A stretch of DNA of 64,000 bases from Paraphoma chrysanthemicola (lineage: Eukaryota; Ascomycota; Dothideomycetes; Pleosporales; Phaeosphaeriaceae). This document shows positions 41,858 through 53,331 of this stretch, piece by piece. Where the stretch lies: positions 1 through 64,000 of the forward strand of contig JAGMWG010000028.1 of assembly GCA_020744225.1 (NCBI GenBank), written 5' to 3'. The first letter of the stretch is position 1, and each line of letters opens with the position of its first letter. The notes beneath the pieces are model-generated. The model saw only the letters and a list, made by a program, of their open reading frames with translations. It had not been told where the DNA came from and searched no databases. The position numbers were made by a program, and so were the translations under genes.

Positions 41858-43818
41858 ATGACCTGCGCAGTTCGCTTGATACTAAAGTCAAGGAAGTGAT
41901 GCAAAAGGTTGATCCAATATTAAAGCTTCTTGAAGAGAAGGTCACTTCACTACCAAAATCAGTTATAAAGGGGTGTAAGCGCTGTGAGCATGAAATTTGG
42001 GACATGCAGCCAAGTTTGCGACCCTAACTAGATTTACCTTTCAGTTTGAGAAGGGAATTCAAGACATCCGAACGAATCCCGCTCAAGTGGCCATCAATGC
42101 TATCCGGCAAACGATGAAGAAGAAAGGTCCAGTCAGAATGACCTGAGCTATGATTCACGTGCCCGCTGGTATATCGATCCATCATGAAGAGAGTCTGACA
42201 CATACCCCGGAGACGGAATTTCTTCGCCACTAGCTCATACAACACTGTTCAAGCGAGTGGAGTCGGATTCAAACTATGTGGCGAAAACTCAGACTGAATT
42301 GAACACGTTCACTACGTCACCACCGTCTTCGGATACTCTCGTAGCACCATATCTCGGCTACGCTTACTATTTCAACCCATCAGACTCGGTAGCGGCTCCA
42401 GTACCGACTCCAATCTTGATCCGCAATGTGCAGAGGCCTATACTGTCAAAACAGGCACAAGCACGTACTCGACCGATTCCGCAAGTATCGAAAGCCACGT
42501 CCAGTAAGGAAGAGCCACTTGATCTAATCAAAAAAGCGAAGAGTGGCGGTCTCTCGCCTAAATCTGACTCATTCGTGGATCAATACCCGTTGCTTGCCGA
42601 AAAAGTCCAAACTGCAAAGGACAAGTTGGCAGGTATCGGTAGCGCAGCTCAGCAACTTGATGACGACTTCGCTGGGTACGATTCAGAGGCTGGAAAGTTT
42701 TGCGTTCACTTTGGAAGTATGCTCGATGGCTTTGATCCTCTTCTCGACGCAGCGATTGTGGCCCTCAACGAACTACTTGGATATGAGCCCACATTGACAC
42801 CGATCGTTGCAAAGCTCGCAAAATCGTCCGGCTTCCCGACTGACATTGCAGAGAAAATGAGCACAGCATTCGCCGCAATGAAGAATGTTGAGCAATCGCT
42901 TGGAACATTCAAAGCCTGAAAGTACAGGCTCAGACAAACCCTGGAACTGGACCGAAGACCAGCTTCAACCAGGCAGGAGAGGTTTACAACAACTACCACA
43001 AGCAAGTCACAGATATCTGCGGCCTTTTCCACTACAGCAAGCGATTTGGCTCTAATATCACGACTTTGCGATCCTTTGTGGCTGCCGTGAGAAGTCACCT
43101 TGACAGCCTAGACCACTGGTTCATTCTCCCCAATGAGGTCATTGTCTCTATCATCAACAACCAGAGTAGGCTAAGCGTGGAGAACAAGAGCACCATGTTT
43201 GCAAAGATTGACGCTCTGTTCGGATCTCTGCTGCCGATCATCAATGACGAAATCAACAAAATCCAGAGAATACCAGGTGAGGTTGCCAAGCTCTACAGCT
43301 ATCTCAGCTCCATGTACAAGGACGTCCAGATCTTTTTCCAAGCCAGCGCTGATGTCGCTCAAATCTGCAGTGCGCTCGAGGCGAAACTCATCGCTGCCGA
43401 TCGGATTGCTCCGTTCTGCACTTCGTTGAACACTGGGATGCTGCAGCTCGACACCGTCCTGAACACTCTCGAGCCTTCCCAGGTGAGGGATTTATCGCTG
43501 AGCACAATTCCTGTCGACGAAGCCATGAAAAGCATTAATAGCTTGCTGAGTAGCCAATTCAAGCTGGAGGATGTACAGACCGACATGGCGAAGGTTGCTG
43601 ATAGTCTGAGCAAGGTCAACATAGCAACACAATTGGCGACTTTCGACCAGGAGCTCGGCCAGCTTGTTGCATTGGTGCAGATCAAAGAACGAGATGCGAA
43701 AGCCGTCCTTGTGACGGATTCAGACGACGTCGTATATGCTCCTAATCCTTTTATGGACGCCACAAATGCTAAGTTATTGGGCGAGATCACAACTGCGGCC
43801 GCCACTATTGTTGCATGA
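41858..43818 (+). CDS. Unrecognised helical protein, fragmented gene
   Basis: I do not recognise the family. Protein-like segments lie in series: DDLRSSLDTKVKEVMQKVDP (41858 on), FEKGIQDIRTNPAQVAINAI after a likely intron ending CAG near 42042, then 42257-42916 (TELNTFTTSPPSSDTL ... KLAGIGSAAQQLDDDFAGY) and 43066-43818 (SHLDSLDHWFILPNEVI ... SKVNIATQLATFDQELGQLV). All are rich in long amphipathic helices. Between the last two the frame changes; a 41-nt intron from GTTGAG to TACAG (about 42888-42928) or a frameshift would join them. Stops near 42147 and 42236 suggest loss of coding in the middle. The 5' end is cut by the hAT element. Confidence 0.45.
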
Positions 43819-44145
43819 AAAGAAAAGTAGGGGTTAGGTAAGTTAGATGCGATTGCCGTGACGGATAGATAATCGCCTAAATGCCTCCGGTCTAAAGTCG
43901 GCGGCCCACAAAGTCCTCGGTTCAGTGGGGTCCTCGTAGACCCCGCCCCGCGTTGAAGCGGACAACCTCCCATCAGTGCTTCCTGTGCCCGCCACACTCA
44001 AGTCCGAGCGGAGCTGAGTGCGGTGGGCACGGATGTCAAGCCGCCAGCATGCGATGCGAAGCCATATAAGCCGAGCGATTGCGCTCATTCACTAGGTGAT
44101 CCGGAGTAGAGAGACAATATTTAAAGCTCACGCGAACCACGCAAG
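43819..44145. other. Intergenic, no feature seen
   Basis: Short overlapping frames only; lies before the decayed dehydrogenase. Confidence 0.5.
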
Positions 44146-45217
44146 ATGCTTTCTTTTGTATACAATGCGAACCCAAGCCGTGTCGTCTTCAAACCTGGCG
44201 CCCGTTCAGACATCGCGGCCGAGCTTGCCCGGCAGGGCCTCAAAGCAGCGCTCATCCTGTCTACACCTCAACAAGTGAATGGAGCCAGCGACATTGCGAC
44301 CCTGTTGGGGTCGTCCGCTGCCGGTATCTTCTCAAACGCCACGATGCACACACCCATCGCTATAACGAACCAAGCTCTTGCACAAGCCAAAGACAAGCAA
44401 GCCGATTGTGTCATCTCCGTTGGAGGCGGGAGTACTACAGGTCTAGCTAAAGCCATCAGCATGCGCACTGGTCTTCCGCACATCAGCATCCCGACAACGT
44501 ACGCGGGCAGTGAAATGACACCCGTCCTTGGTGAAACAGTTGATGGCGTTAAGACCACGCGGAGCGATCCGAGAATTTCCCTGGGACGGTCTTATACGAT
44601 GTCGACCTCACGCTCAGCTTGCCGCAAAAGTTGAGCGCGACCAGCGGCGTTAATGCTATCGCGCATGCAGTCGAAGCGTTGTATGCACCTAACACTAATC
44701 CCATTATTCGCTTGCTGGCCAAGGAAGGTATCCGTGCGTTAGCAGAAGCTTTGCCCATTATCGTTATCGATGGAGCCAATCTACCTGCACGAAGCACGGC
44801 GCTGTACGGCGCGTGGTTGTGCGGTCAGTGCCTGGGTGGCACAACCATGTCTCTACACCATAAGCTCTGCCATGTCGTCGGCGGATCATTCAATCTTCCG
44901 CATGCAGAGACGCATACCATCCTGCTACCTCATACCATCGCATACAATACGCCAGCTATTCCGGATGCAAATAAGGACATGGCCGAGGTATACCTGGTGC
45001 GGAAGGAGACTGCATCGTTGGATTGAACAAGCTTATTGTCCGACTTGGTGTGGGCAAGGCTCTGAAAGACTATGGTATGAAGGAGGAGGATATTGACAAG
45101 GCGGCGGAAATTGCATTGCGGAACCCGTACGCGAACCCACGGCCGATCGTGCAGGAGAAAATTCGGGAGTTGATACGGAGGGCTTGGGCAGGTGAAGAAG
45201 CAAGGTCAGATCTATAA
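44146..45217 (+). pseudogene. Maleylacetate reductase / iron-type alcohol dehydrogenase, two frameshifts
   Basis: The first frame starts MLSFVYNANPSRVVFKPGA and holds SVGGGSTTGLAKAIS (cofactor loop) and IPTTYAGSEMTP. Near 44575 a one-base change moves the frame to YDVDLTLSLPQKLSATSG, AIAHAVEALYAPN (metal-site His), LHHKLCHVVGGSFNLPHAET and ILLPHT. Near 45000 a second shift leads to GLNKLIVRLGVGKALKDYG and NPYANPRPI to the end. The order and length (about 355 residues) match fungal maleylacetate reductases of aromatic-ring catabolism. Two frameshifts make it a pseudogene, unless they are sequencing errors. Confidence 0.88.
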
Positions 45218-45224
45218 AACATAT

Positions 45225-46757
45225 TTATAGATACTCTACGTCAAGAAGGAGGCGCTCTCCTTTGGGAGCTACAGCCCACATATCCTGCATGAACATATCT
45301 TCTTCTGCCATATCCCCGTCCAATGATAGCTTCAGCCGCCTCATCACGCGAGCCGTGGCAAGATAAAGTTGTGCGTGTGCTAGATTCTGGCCAAAGCAGG
45401 TTCTCGATCCCACGCTGAATGGTGTTACAGCTGCTTGCATATCTTCCAGATCAAGACCTTGATTGAGGCCATTCCTTTCAAGCCACCTTTCCGGTAGGAA
45501 TTCATCCGGTTGAGGATTCGAGGCAACGTCGACATGATGGCTGAGTAAAGACGGTAGGTTTCCCGAATGACAGCAGTCAAGTATGGCAGCTTCATCAGGG
45601 CCGGAAGAGTGTCTCCAGCGCTAGATAACTCTTCTCGCAATCTCTGCTGAACTTCCTGCCTTTCTGAGCGAGAAATGGCGAACAAGAGGTAGAGGAAAGT
45701 ATGCTGAGTAACTTGGCTCCCCGCGATGAGTACTCCCATGGCCTCCTTGAGAGCTTCTTTGCGGGAGTATGTCCGACCCAGATGTTTGTTTACCGTTGAC
45801 AGAAGATGTTCGCCCAGAAAATTCATCACGTCCTTCGGTTATCTCAAAAGAACTTATACGCGCATCCCAACGGACCAGGCAGGTGAAATCTTAAAAACGA
45901 ATGCTTCATCCCGGGTGCGACGATATTTATAAAGAAGCTTGTTTCTCCATAGCCTTGAGGATAGTAGAGATTTGCGCTTCGTTGGCCGAAAATTGCGTAT
46001 TGAACATGACTTTGCAGATGACTTCGACTGACCAAACTCCCAGCAGATGGAATACATCCACCGTCCGAATTGAGGACTTATATGCTTCTCTCACAATGCA
46101 ATCAACCATAGCATCCGTCCTCTCAATTATGACATCTGTTGAGCAGTTTACCTGTTGAAATGAGAATGCCGGACCCATGAGCTTTTTGCGTGCAGCGTGA
46201 TCATCCGTATCGCTATCGAAGGTTATTTGCTAGGAACATCTCAGGGGAAGCACATTCATTTGGCTGCTTACCAGGTCGCAAAAACATTTCCCTCACCGAG
46301 AAATTCGAACGGGCTATAGAAGTTTGGGTCTTTCAGAATGCAACGGTCGCGGTAGATCTTGCGGTACATCCTCCAATCTGCAATAGAGACCTCATTCGGC
46401 CCAATGCGAACAAGTGACCCATATGTGTTATGCAAATCTCGAAAAGCCTTTGTTAGTCAGCAAAATACAGCGAGAGACCTACAAGATCGCATACATGGGC
46501 TCTATTGAGATGTATCTTCGACATGAACATGTAGGAATCTGAGATTTTGGCCACAAATGGTCCAGGGACGTGTCGCAGAGGGTGTAAGAGAAATTGATGG
46601 ATAGCCTAGAAAATAGTGAGTTAGCCTATCGATATGAGCAAGAACGATAGTTACCCACCAGCATCAAAAAGCCGCAAGAAAGGATGACGACACCGCTAAG
46701 GAAGACATCTTGCCGCTTTAAGTCAGCCGAACTTATACCTTTCAGCAGCAAATTCAT
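45225..46757 (-). pseudogene. Cytochrome P450, multiply broken
   Basis: Exon-like pieces run on the minus strand from ATG 46757: MNLLLKGISSADLK; HPLRHVPGPFVAKISDSY; FRDLHNTYGSLVRIGPNEVS; DPNFYSPFEFLGEG; ARKKLMGPAFSFQQ. Then WSVEVICKVMFNTQFS to a stop after KQASL, VIRETYRLYSAIMSTLPR (the ExxR helix), NPQPDEFLPERWLERNG and PFSVGSRTCFGQNLAHAQL with the haem Cys. The pieces are in different frames and several joins cannot be introns. All P450 landmarks are recognisable, so decay is moderate. It is convergent with the reductase relic 8 bp away. Confidence 0.88.
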
Positions 46758-47754
46758 GGTGTTCTAATCAGTACGAATTGATGTTGATTAGTTTGGGACA
46801 ATGCATGTTATGAAGAGTCGAAGGTCGAACCTCGCTCTAGTGTAGAGTAAGTAGGGTGGGTAAGGTGGATAAGGTGGCGCAACAGTCTTAGTTGTTTCTA
46901 GGGTACAGAAGTACGAGTTGCGAGGTTAAACTTTTCCCGCAAGCCTACTCTAACGCCCGATGCCCTTGAGTTTCGATACGCAGAAATGAATCGTGAAGAT
47001 TCGGGAGCCATTGCGCTCGCAATCTCGCTGAAATCTTGTAGATATTCCCCATCACCATCAGTCCTCCGCGCAGCCGCGACGTCGATACAGTCAAGCGCGT
47101 CCGTTCAATCATTGCTCCTGAATTGGGATGACTACTGGCAATGGAAAGCTAACGACTACTACTATTTTTGCTCTTTTTTCTACTGGATGCCATTTCAGTG
47201 CTACGGAACGTGGCAGAACGGCCGTCTCCGAAGTGCTCCGAGACCCCACTGCTCGAAGGCAAGCTGCGCAGCTGCTGCTTTAATCTAGTCTCGCCTGGAT
47301 GATGAAAGTCCGTTGTTAGTAACAGTAAGGATATTCAGCTCGTTAGATACTATCTCAGTAGACAGTAATAAGTGAAAGACGAAGGACCACGCCCTCTTTG
47401 CACATCCACTGACTTAGTGATCTGCATGAATCTATCAAGATTGGATTCAATATTCCCCGTGACACATTGATCCTTGTAACTGGTCCTCAGGCATTGTTTA
47501 AATCTTTCTTGGTTCAGAATCTTCTGAGGCTGTTAAGTTGTGTACATGCAGATTAGCATAGTTGATCTTCTGGCGCTTAGCTTAAAAACTGACATGATAG
47601 GCACAGATGGGGATTCGCCCTTATCAAGAAGTCAGGAATACTATGCTTGCTGTCTGTCATTATTTTCCCTCTTTCGTCGTGTCTCGTCACCGTCCGATCT
47701 TATGGTAAGGTTGAGAATCATACCGCATCAGCACCTTGTTTCCTTGTCGGGGTA
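46758..47754. other. No gene seen
   Basis: Includes a GT/GG-rich run (gtagggtgggtaaggtggataaggtgg, about 46850-46876). The frame 46986-47288 has no domain. Confidence 0.45.
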
Positions 47755-49638
47755 ACGTGTTTTACAGTACAAGCGAGGCGTCCATAACTTACAAGCGAGG
47801 CGTCCATACAAGCGAGGCGTCCACCCCACCAACTTTGAGCAGCCTTCCAACTTAAATCAATCATGCCTCAACCCCAACAAGCTCTATTGCGCTCATCTGA
47901 AGCTGATATACAGCTTACTCTATCATCTCTTAATAGGAGTCAATTTAAGACCGAGAGAGCTGCTATCCACACGTTTAATGTCCCTCGAACGACGCTGCGC
48001 GACCGACGCGCTGGCAAGCCTGCCCGACGTGATTGCCAGCCCAACTCGAAGAAGCTTACCCAGCTAGAAGAGGAGGTGATTATTCAATATATACTTGCCC
48101 TTGATTAACGTGGATTTGCGCCTACGTACGCAGCTGTACGTGATATGGCTGATAAGCTGCTGGCTGCGCGCGGCGCAGGCCGCGTTGGCGTCCACTGGCC
48201 GCGCAACTTTGTTAAGCGATCAGAGAGGCTTACAACGCGTTGGAACCGAGCGTACGATAGGCAGAGAGCCCTCTGTGAGGATCCTGTATTGATCAGCCGT
48301 TGGTTTGAGCTCGTGGAGCAGACAAAAGCCAAGTACGGCATCTGTGATAAGGACGTCTACAACTTTGACGAGGCTGGCTTTATGATGGGCAAGATTACGA
48401 CTCAGCTTGTCGTGACAGGGTCAGAGAGGAGAGGCAGGCCAAAGGCTGTTCAGCCTGGCAATCGCGAGTGGGTGACTGTGATCGCTGCAATCAACGCTGC
48501 TGGCTGGGCTATCCCACCCTTCCTCATCTTTGCTGGCCAGTATCATCTATCTGCCTGGTACGAGGAGGACATTCCACGCGACTGGGCGATCGCAGTCAGC
48601 GACAACGGCTGGACAAACAACGAGCTTGGAGTTGAGTGGCTGAAGCACTTTATCAAGCATACAAACAGCAAGGTGGTTGGAGCGCGTAGGCTGCTCATTC
48701 TTGATGGCCATGAGAGCCACCACTCTCTTGAATTTCAAGAGCTCTGCAAGGAGAACAATATCTACACGCTCTGTATGCCACCTCACTCATCTCACCTGCT
48801 GCAGCCTCTTGATGTTGGCTGCTTCTCGCCATTGAAGCGCGCGTACAGCCGTGAGGTTGAGGCTCTAATCCGACACCACATCAACCACATCACGAAGCTG
48901 GAGTTTCTGCCAGCCTTTAAGGCAGCCTTTAACCGCGCGTTCACGACAGCCAATATCTGCTCTGCCTTTCGAGGTGCAGGCCTTGTGCCTCTTCAGCCAG
49001 ACGTTGTTCTGTCAAAGCTAGACGTGCAGCTGCGTACGCCTTCTCCAGCTGCTCTGCCAGAGGCTATCTGGCTAGCTCGTACGCCGAGCAACGTGCGTGA
49101 GCTTGAGGCTCAATCAACGTTGATTCGTGAGCGCGTAAGGAAGCACAAGAGCTCATCACCAGCCTCAATTATTGAGATTATTGAGGCAATCAGCCAGCTT
49201 AAGAAAGGAGCTGAGATTATGATGCTCTCAGCTGAGCTGATGCGCGATCGGATCACCAGCCTTGAGAGGGCTAACGAGGCAGCGTCAAAGCGAAAGCAGC
49301 GTAAGAAAAAGCGTATACAGCAGCAAGGAGTATTAACAAAAGGAGCTGGAGAGGATATAATTGCTCAACGTGAGGCTGATCAGCAGATTGCTCGTGAGGA
49401 GCGTCAAGGTGGAGAGCAATTAGGCCTCAGCCGCCAGGCTCTCGCGCGCTGCAGCAGGTGTAGGGAGCCTGGGCACAACGCTCGTACGTGTAAAAAAGAC
49501 TCTGTAGATACTACTTAATCTATTCTACTAATAGCTATATACTACTATCTATTGTGGTTGAGTTGTACGCTCAAAGAGGCGGGCAAACTTAGTAGGGTGC
49601 GCACTCGCTTGTAATGCGCACTCGCTTGTAAAACACGT
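47755..49638. mobile_element. Pogo/Fot1-type transposon, 1884 bp, with TA duplication
   Basis: The ends ACGTGTTTTACA and TGTAAAACACGT are inverted and flanked by TA (47753-47754, 49639-49640). Inside the left end TACAAGCGAGGCGTCCA-type units occur three times (about 47773-47823). Inside the right end TACAAGCGAGTGCGCA occurs twice (reversed). These look like transposase-binding sites. Confidence 0.88.
47863..49518 (+). pseudogene. Pogo-type DDE transposase with one in-frame stop and a zinc knuckle
   Basis: Frame from ATG 47863 with a psq-type HTH (TFNVPRTTLRDRRAGK), then a TAA at codon 82 (48106-48108). The frame continues unchanged: FAPTYAAVRDMADKLLAA, VYNFDEAGFMMGKI (first Asp), LILDGHESHHS (second Asp), MPPHSSHLLQPLDVGCFSPL (third acid), AFRGAGLVPL, and a C-terminal CSRCREPGHNARTC knuckle. 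One substitution separates it from a 551-residue protein. A downstream ATG (48145) could still make the catalytic part without the DNA-binding domain. Confidence 0.9.
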
Positions 49639-49759
49639 TAAGCCTGATAGTTAGCCTCCTCTCGGCGAGGGGTATGTTTGTTTCATCTGCGGGAGCTTGC
49701 ATACAGACCCGTTTTCAGCGAGTGTTAATAGGGTTAGGAGCTTCTCCGGATTATAAACT

Positions 49760-52703
49760 TTACATGACCTCGCACCATCCCTTCTGGCTCTCAATCTGTT
49801 GAAGTGATTCAACTACATTTTCATCCGCACCAGCTCCTCCGCCCTTCCCTACCCCCATCCCCATCCCCGTTCTTTCTTGACCTTCTACTAATTCTTTTAC
49901 CTCTAAAGTACCGCTTAGCGGATATGGATTTCTCAACAATAACCTCCATCCCTCCTGCATCTCCAAAAATGTACTGGCAAACTCAAACAGTCTCCCGATT
50001 ACACATGCCCTGTGCAGATCCATCGGATCCGCCCTCTCCAACACCCGCCTATAAATCTCTACAAGCGTGCACATATCTTCCCGTGTGTTACAATTGACGA
50101 AGCCGTAGTCGCAGCTGATTGCCGGGATAGGCGGATGTGTGGCTGGATCCGTATTCTCGAGGAATTGTTTAAGATCCCAAACGGATGGATGCGGACCCGA
50201 CGGCGGGACGGAGAAGAATGATTCGAGATGAGGTAACCGCATGCGCAAATTCTTGAGGCCGTGAGAGTCTATGAGTCGGAGTAGGGTCCCGGCTTCGTAT
50301 GATTTCCAAAATACAGTGAATGAGGCTGTATGCGTGGGACTGCGCCGCTCGTTGTGGAATGTGTAGAAAAAACTGCCATCGCTGGGGACAAGCAAGAGAA
50401 GGTATATGTCTACCAGCAGACTTTCCTCAGCGCTGTTGCGGCAGGTGACAAAGGCGAAGGTGTGGTACAGCATTGTACTCGGATTTGGAGTAAATCGATG
50501 CAAGATGTGTGATAACAGGACGAAGCTATCCCGTTTAGCCTCAGGTTTCAGCTCACTTGGATGCGTATTACGGTCCCGAGAATCAAGGTACAGTTTTGCC
50601 TTATCATAGAAAGTCTCTGCGAAACTTCGCTCTGCTTCTTCTTTGGTTGTAGGCTTCTGCAAACGGTGTAGATTTTTGAGCCACCAGGGGAAGTACTGGC
50701 CACGATGGGATTCCGGTATCTTGTTGTAGATTCCTTTGATCTTCTCGACCATGATACCTTTGACGCGCCATTCATGTAAGTCATTCGATGTAATGTCACC
50801 GAAGAGACGAATGCCTTGGTATAGCCCAAAGAGGTGAGATCGGTCACTGGCGTCAAAGACGTTAAAACCAAAATCTTGTAAGACGTCTTGGTCTACGGGT
50901 ATGGTGTCTTCAGCCAATGACATCCAGAGATAGTCCGCTGAGGTGAGCTGGCGCTTTGAGCATGTGAATAGGTGATACACAGATGCTTTGCTCTCGCACG
51001 ATTCACTACAGAAGCGTCCTTTACTGCAGTAGCTGCATCTTCTTTTCGTTGGCCGATCACATATGTCGCATTCTGGTTCGTACTCCTCATTTGATCTGGA
51101 ATGATAGCTGTTGACGAGATTCTCTGACCTCTCTGATCGCCTGTAAGAATTAGCTTTGAGGGATATTAAAGTATGATTTTGGATTGTCCTACCTTCTAAA
51201 CATCTCTGCAACTCGATCCTGCTCCGCCTTCACAATTAGATGATCAATCTGCGCTCGCCTCGCCGAAATTTTGTGATGCTGAGTACCGATTAGACTGCTG
51301 CCTCCAAAGACTGAAGTTCGTTCATGTCGAACTTTGCCTGCCACTGGGGTGACCAGCTTCTTCACTATCTCATTCTGCAGTGATACCACAGCCTCACTTA
51401 TCCGCTCGACCTGTTCCGGGAGAAGTAACTCCGTTTTTGGAACAGTCCATGGCTTGAAAAGACGACCGTGACATCCCCGTGCATTAAAGTGTCCATATGA
51501 CTGGATGAACGAATAACACATGAAGCAACACAGCTTACTACATCCAATGTAAGGGAATATTCCAGAGCCGGGCGCATTGGCTGTGTTCAAGTGCATCAGT
51601 AATTGCACCTCGGCGTGAATGTTCAGCTTCTGTCTCTGTCGCTTCATGAACTCGCGTTCAAGTTGACTTAGAGTCCACTTTTGACCCATGACGGCCTGAA
51701 TGATATCTTTTTTTGTATTGAGGCCAAGTATATCAAATGTCTCTCTTAGACTTATGAGGCGATGAGGCGGACTTGGAGGTGCAGGAGGTCGAGATACTAG
51801 GGCGATGGTGATACGCGTGAAACTCGGGAACGTCAAGGCGGTTTCCTTGAACTTTTCGAATGTAACTCTCAGCCGTGCAGTTAGACATATGTTGACCCAA
51901 AGTTTTCTTGATGTAGAAGATGCTCTTGAAGAGCTGTTGAGCATTTCCTCTATATTGCTTGATCGGCGCAGGTCGTACGCTGCGATAACCAGTCTTGAAT
52001 GTCGGTCAAGAGTGCTTTCGTCATTGACACTTGGGTTGAAAAGAAGTTTGCGCAGTATCGATAACTCCGCAGCAAGGTCCGAACCGTCGCCTGTTGTGTT
52101 AACATATGTCTTTCTAAACCCTGCCTCAAAAGCTTTGAAGCTCGCTCTCAGATCAGGTATATAGCTGTTTTTTATCCGACTCTGGTGGTATGACACCAGC
52201 TCTTCCCACGGACGTACATCTAAATATGTATCTAAACAGGTATCATCAGATCAGCCGTCGATAGTCCTTCTGGTGAACATACCTTCGCTACGCGAATACG
52301 ATTCCAACCACCTCGCTAGGACAGTAAAGATAGGCTTGTCAGCCTCTGAGAACCCTTCATTCCGAGCGATCCAGATAGACACGCTGTCTTCACTCTCCCT
52401 CATAGCAGAGCAAGCGACTGCAGTTCCGCCCTTCTTGTTTGCCGCAAACTCCGCCAAACAGTCTAGAAATTTCTGCTTCAGCCTTCCATGCCCAGAGTCT
52501 GTTATTAGATGAGCGCAGATAGTGTTCACACTATGTGCACCCTCATCGTCGTTATCATCGTTACTATAATCTTCGTCGACCACGGCGTCAGATAGCGAGG
52601 AGGCTTCGGCCTGGCCGCCGTTTCGAAGCGATAGGAGATTGGCTAGAGAGTGGAAATGGGACCAGTTTAGGCCCGGACTGTCCCAATTGAATGTTTCGCC
52701 CAT
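49760..52703 (-). CDS. OTT_1508-like deaminase with C-terminal MYND zinc finger
   Basis: Three exons (52703-52283, 52231-51193, 51140-49760; introns 51 and 52 nt) join in frame to 946 aa. Near residue 346 is NIHAEVQLLMHL and near 373-379 is GCSKLCCFMC: the HAE and SK-x-C-x2-C zinc/catalytic pattern of the OTT_1508 branch of the cytidine-deaminase superfamily, common and unexplained in fungi. At about 510-546 a MYND finger follows (CDICDRPTKRRCSYC, FCSESC, HLFTC), then about 400 residues without a domain I know, ending in a Gly-rich stretch. Separate gene calls here would be wrong. Substrate unknown; some relatives are toxin-like. No defects seen. Confidence 0.85.
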
Positions 52704-52948
52704 TTCAAATCACAAAGCTATCGATCGTACTGATGGTGTGTGATGCGTAGGTGTGCGGGGTTGACCAGGACTCAGGTGCGAACGTTGAAACGCCTGCAGA
52801 CCAATCAGCCAACGTAACGTCAGTCTTCGCGTGCCGACCGACTTCGCGTAACGTGCCCGTGCGCGGAACGATCGGATCCGCGCAACGATCGCCGAACACC
52901 GAAACAACAAATCAGCCACCAACTTCGGCGCGTCGTCATATTGTCAAC

Positions 52949-53331
52949 ATGGGATCAATCGAGGAGGCGATTGAAGGAACCGAATCCATGAAGCCAGGAG
53001 AAAAGTTCTCGTACCAAGCAATAGCTAATAAGTATGGTGTACACAGAGTTACACTGTCCCGAAGGCACCAGGCTCCTCAGGCTCCTCGAGAAACCCCTGG
53101 CAACTCATCAGCTCAAACTCAGCCCACAATAGGAGGTAGAACTTGTACGATAACGATATATTGAAAGCCTTACCAAGCAAGGCCTTTCTCCTACGCGAGA
53201 GATGATCAGGAATTTCCCATCAGAAGTAGCCCATCAGCAGCTCAGCGAGAGCTGGGTTACTCGCTTCATCAACAGACACGAGTGCGCTTCGTGGAGAGTA
53301 GCGAGGCTTCGCGGATTGCCGGGAACTGAGC
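52949..53331 (+). pseudogene. Pogo/Fot1 transposase N-terminal relic
   Basis: ATG 52949 begins MGSIEEAIEGTESM, then FSYQAIANKYGVHRVTLSRR, a psq-type HTH. After a frameshift near 53105 the next frame reads LSPQ, stop, EVELVR, stop, RYIESLTKQGLSPTREMI and WVTRFINRHE, the CENP-B-like second DNA-binding half. The first stop would be CAG to TAG. Nothing of the catalytic domain remains. Different subfamily from the element at 47.8 kb. Confidence 0.85.

Noticed and set aside
47773..47823. Possible CRISPR-like repeat run
   Set aside because: The spaced units are short, lie at a transposon end, and are echoed at the other end; they are transposase-site repeats.
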